From: an uncultured Oscillospiraceae bacterium
Lineage (GTDB): Bacteria > Bacillota > Clostridia > Oscillospirales > Oscillospiraceae
DNA: 64,000 bases
Reading direction: 5' to 3'
Assembly (NCBI GenBank): GCA_934567355.1
Contig: CAKTJC010000007.1
Span: forward strand, 33,631-97,630
Translations under genes and position numbers: made by a program
The notes under the pieces: generated by a model
Databases searched by the model: none
What the model was told of the DNA's origin: nothing
What the model saw: only the letters and a program-made list of their open reading frames with translations
In this document: positions 62,205 to 64,000 of the stretch, piece after piece
How positions within the stretch are numbered: position 1 is the stretch's first letter
Layout: every line of letters starts with the position of its first letter

Positions 62205-62515
62205 GGATGAATGGCATGCACCCCAGGTTTCATTGTAGGGGCCGATGCCCACATCGGCCCGCGCCAAGGTGGTTTATTTACATGGCTCGGTTGAATGGAG
62301 AAACGTTACGTTTTCATTCCATTTTCCCGTCCCGTTCAACGTACCGCGGTGGTTCTGTAAGGTTGCGGGCCGATGTGGGCATCGGCCCCTACATTCGCGT
62401 CGAACCGCGTACCATTCAACGTACCGCGAGGTTCCGTAAGGTTGCGGGCCGATGTGGGCATCGGCCCCTACATTCTCGCTGTACTGCGTACCGTTCAACG
62501 TACTGCGGTGAAATT
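62205..62515. repeat. Family A palindromic repeats, locus 11 (one and a half units)
   Basis: Three C-G type hairpins in tandem with repeated TTCAACGTACCGCG segments, between the divergent membrane-protein and pckA genes. Confidence 0.87.
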
Positions 62516-62676
62516 TATCTTTTATTCTATCATATGATCCCGCAAAAGCAAAGACCGGGGGCGAAAGATTTACAAAAATTTTTTGCGGCGCTGGATGATG
62601 GTTGGGCGGAATGCTGAAACGAAAACATTCTACGCTCTTTCCAATACATTTTTATCGAAAAAAGGGAAAATTGTGG

Positions 62677-62705
62677 TTTACTTTCAAAGGAAACTATGAT
62701 AGTAT
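62677..62705 (+). promoter_or_regulatory. Candidate pckA promoter
   Basis: TTTACT (62677-62682), 17 bases, TAGTAT (62700-62705), about 100 bases before the start codon. An alternative TTGTGG/TATGAT pair overlaps it. The leader 62706-62804 shows no clear riboswitch. Confidence 0.55.
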
Positions 62706-62804
62706 GATAGACGGTGGAGGTTGGGATTTTCCGCTTCTGCCGCTGTGATTGTGATAAGCGGTGCAAGCCGCTTCGCCTAAATTTTTACAGGAGGAATTTG
62801 CATT

Positions 62805-64000
<1,196 letters not shown>

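Noticed and set aside
18572..62515. Short frames with translations like MWASAPT or RCGHRPLHSRRTAYH in many gaps
   Set aside because: These are translations of family A repeats, identical at every locus, and not genes.
18572..62515. CRISPR array suggested by many similar palindromic repeats
   Set aside because: The copies are scattered kilobases apart, have no regular spacers, and no cas gene is present.

Overview
The window looks like a chromosomal segment of a GC-rich, spore-forming, anaerobic Clostridia-type Firmicute, probably an Oscillospiraceae-like gut bacterium. The evidence is consensus AGGAGG ribosome binding sites, a SpoIIE-like phosphatase, a PdaA-like spore-cortex deacetylase, a DUF421/DUF4363 pair, ATP-dependent PEP carboxykinase and many short intergenic repeat elements. 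No rRNA or species marker is present, so placement stops there.

Layout. Positions 1-3367 (minus): the end of a Dlt-like carrier-protein/adenylation/MBOAT operon. 3742-12945 (minus): a carbohydrate operon with a secreted CBM9-like protein, solute-binding protein, two secreted GH3 enzymes, two CUT1 permeases and an ATPase, with a divergent YesM-type histidine kinase (13214-15004). 15107-32378 (all minus): about 17 kb of catabolic genes: amidohydrolase, UlaG-like hydrolase, two SLC13 transporters, an enolase-superfamily enzyme, two alpha/beta hydrolases (one without its nucleophile), two family III CoA transferases, a thiolase, a cysteine-less HMG-CoA-synthase-like/DUF35 fusion, a PucR regulator and an OFA-type MFS transporter. 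The thiolase and fusion together resemble the PhlA/PhlB/PhlC acyltransferase complex, so a CoA-dependent C-C acyl transfer or cleavage pathway is a reasonable guess; the substrate is unknown. 32578-32831: tRNA-Gly, tRNA-Arg and tRNA-His. 33008-35560: an AT-richer island with an AbiF/AbiD-like HEPN protein, directly followed by a small RNA gene with two UNCG-loop hairpins, then a small membrane protein and an IS5-type transposase remnant. 35747-37165: a secreted Cys-rich repeat protein. 37783-41816: spore genes. 41851-57684: a podovirus-like module (lysis, tail, N4-gp56-type capsid, portal, terminase) with a divergent tandem-HTH repressor and an ImmA-type peptidase, but no visible integrase or replication genes. 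58064-62178: an extracellular VWA/intracellular FHA protein, a trypsin-like protease and a membrane protein. 62805-end: pckA.

The spaces between genes are largely occupied by repeats. Family A (11 loci) carries hairpins of the form GGNCGATG-TGGG-CATCGNCC with compensatory base changes. Family B (5 loci plus fragments) supplies the 3' end of one coding region and separates immR-like from immA-like. A 162-bp MITE with 3-bp target duplications occurs twice, once exactly at a stop codon and once inside a family A element.

The most notable items are the HEPN gene with its paired structured RNA, the Phl-like catabolic cluster, and the phage module permeated by host repeats and carrying near-duplicate structured leaders.
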